From CAYNST01 sp964434105 (lineage in GTDB: Bacteria > Pseudomonadota > Gammaproteobacteria > Pseudomonadales > Cellvibrionaceae): 64,000 nucleotides of DNA. Positions 63,997 through 64,000 of the stretch are shown in pieces. Made by a program: the position numbers and the translations under genes. Numbering within the stretch: position 1 is the first letter of the stretch; every line of letters begins with the position of its first letter. The stretch spans positions 66,453 to 130,452 of the forward strand of contig CAYSTJ010000004.1 of NCBI GenBank assembly GCA_964434105.1, in the 5' to 3' direction. The notes under the pieces were generated by a model that ran no database searches, had not been told where the DNA came from, and worked only from the letters and a program-made list of their open reading frames with translations.

Positions 63997-64000
63997 TTCA

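Overview
The window reads as chromosome from a polysaccharide-degrading gammaproteobacterium of the Cellvibrio/Saccharophagus/Teredinibacter type. The basis is several secreted or lipid-anchored enzymes carrying poly-serine linkers, which are a hallmark of that group, together with TonB-dependent receptors, c-di-GMP and chemotaxis parts and a moderately GC-rich base composition. This placement is inferred from gene content only; there is no rRNA or other marker. The sequence has one assembly gap of 100 N (52402-52501) inside a serine-repeat linker.

Layout. 0-4 kb: the end of a cobalamin-type periplasmic binding protein, then a compact pqqABCDE operon for the cofactor PQQ. 4-8.3 kb: a CheX-receiver fusion, a fused SecDF translocon accessory protein and a small membrane-anchored protein. 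8.5-16.3 kb: a CotH/lamin-tail lipoprotein with a glycine-rich insert, a chalcone-isomerase-like/TonB-C fusion, a Thr/Gly-rich secreted protein, a cupin, trehalase and a DUF1287 protein. 16.3-21.8 kb: copper ATPase, a YjdF-like membrane protein, a lipoprotein and guanine deaminase. 22-26.6 kb: a porin / PstS-like / chemoreceptor operon and a YqaA/DedA-like protein. 27.2-31.7 kb: a three-gene operon of TonB-dependent receptor, YfiR-like periplasmic protein and a CHASE8-type hybrid histidine kinase, probably a signalling unit. 32-42 kb: DNA repair and nucleotide genes (FAN1-like VRR-NUC nuclease, dGTPase, XPD/DinG-like helicase) interleaved with a hybrid kinase, a receiver protein and a phytase-like secreted protein. 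42.4-45.7 kb: a lipoprotein with two CBM-like modules, a diguanylate cyclase with a carbohydrate-binding-like periplasmic region, and a beta-barrel gene fragment. 45.7-51.6 kb: an iron-siderophore uptake cluster (FecA-type receptor, PepSY membrane protein, DUF3649, DUF3325 fusion, small exported protein) behind a Fur-box match. 52-62.6 kb: a plant cell-wall sugar region with GH43 arabinanase-like lipoprotein, CE15 esterase, GH35 beta-galactosidase, a LacI-type regulator, galT, galK and a sodium/sugar symporter. Near-identical palindromic operators lie in front of galT and in front of the GH35 gene, which suggests one local galactose regulon.

The least expected feature is a family of roughly 200-230-bp non-coding repeats, five full copies and one end fragment, with terminal inverted repeats starting GTAAC. 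One copy has a perfect 8-bp target duplication. They look like miniature transposable elements, possibly moved by an IS66-type transposase that is not in the window. Other repeats include 14-bp units between pqqB and pqqC and 13-bp units upstream of the PepSY gene.
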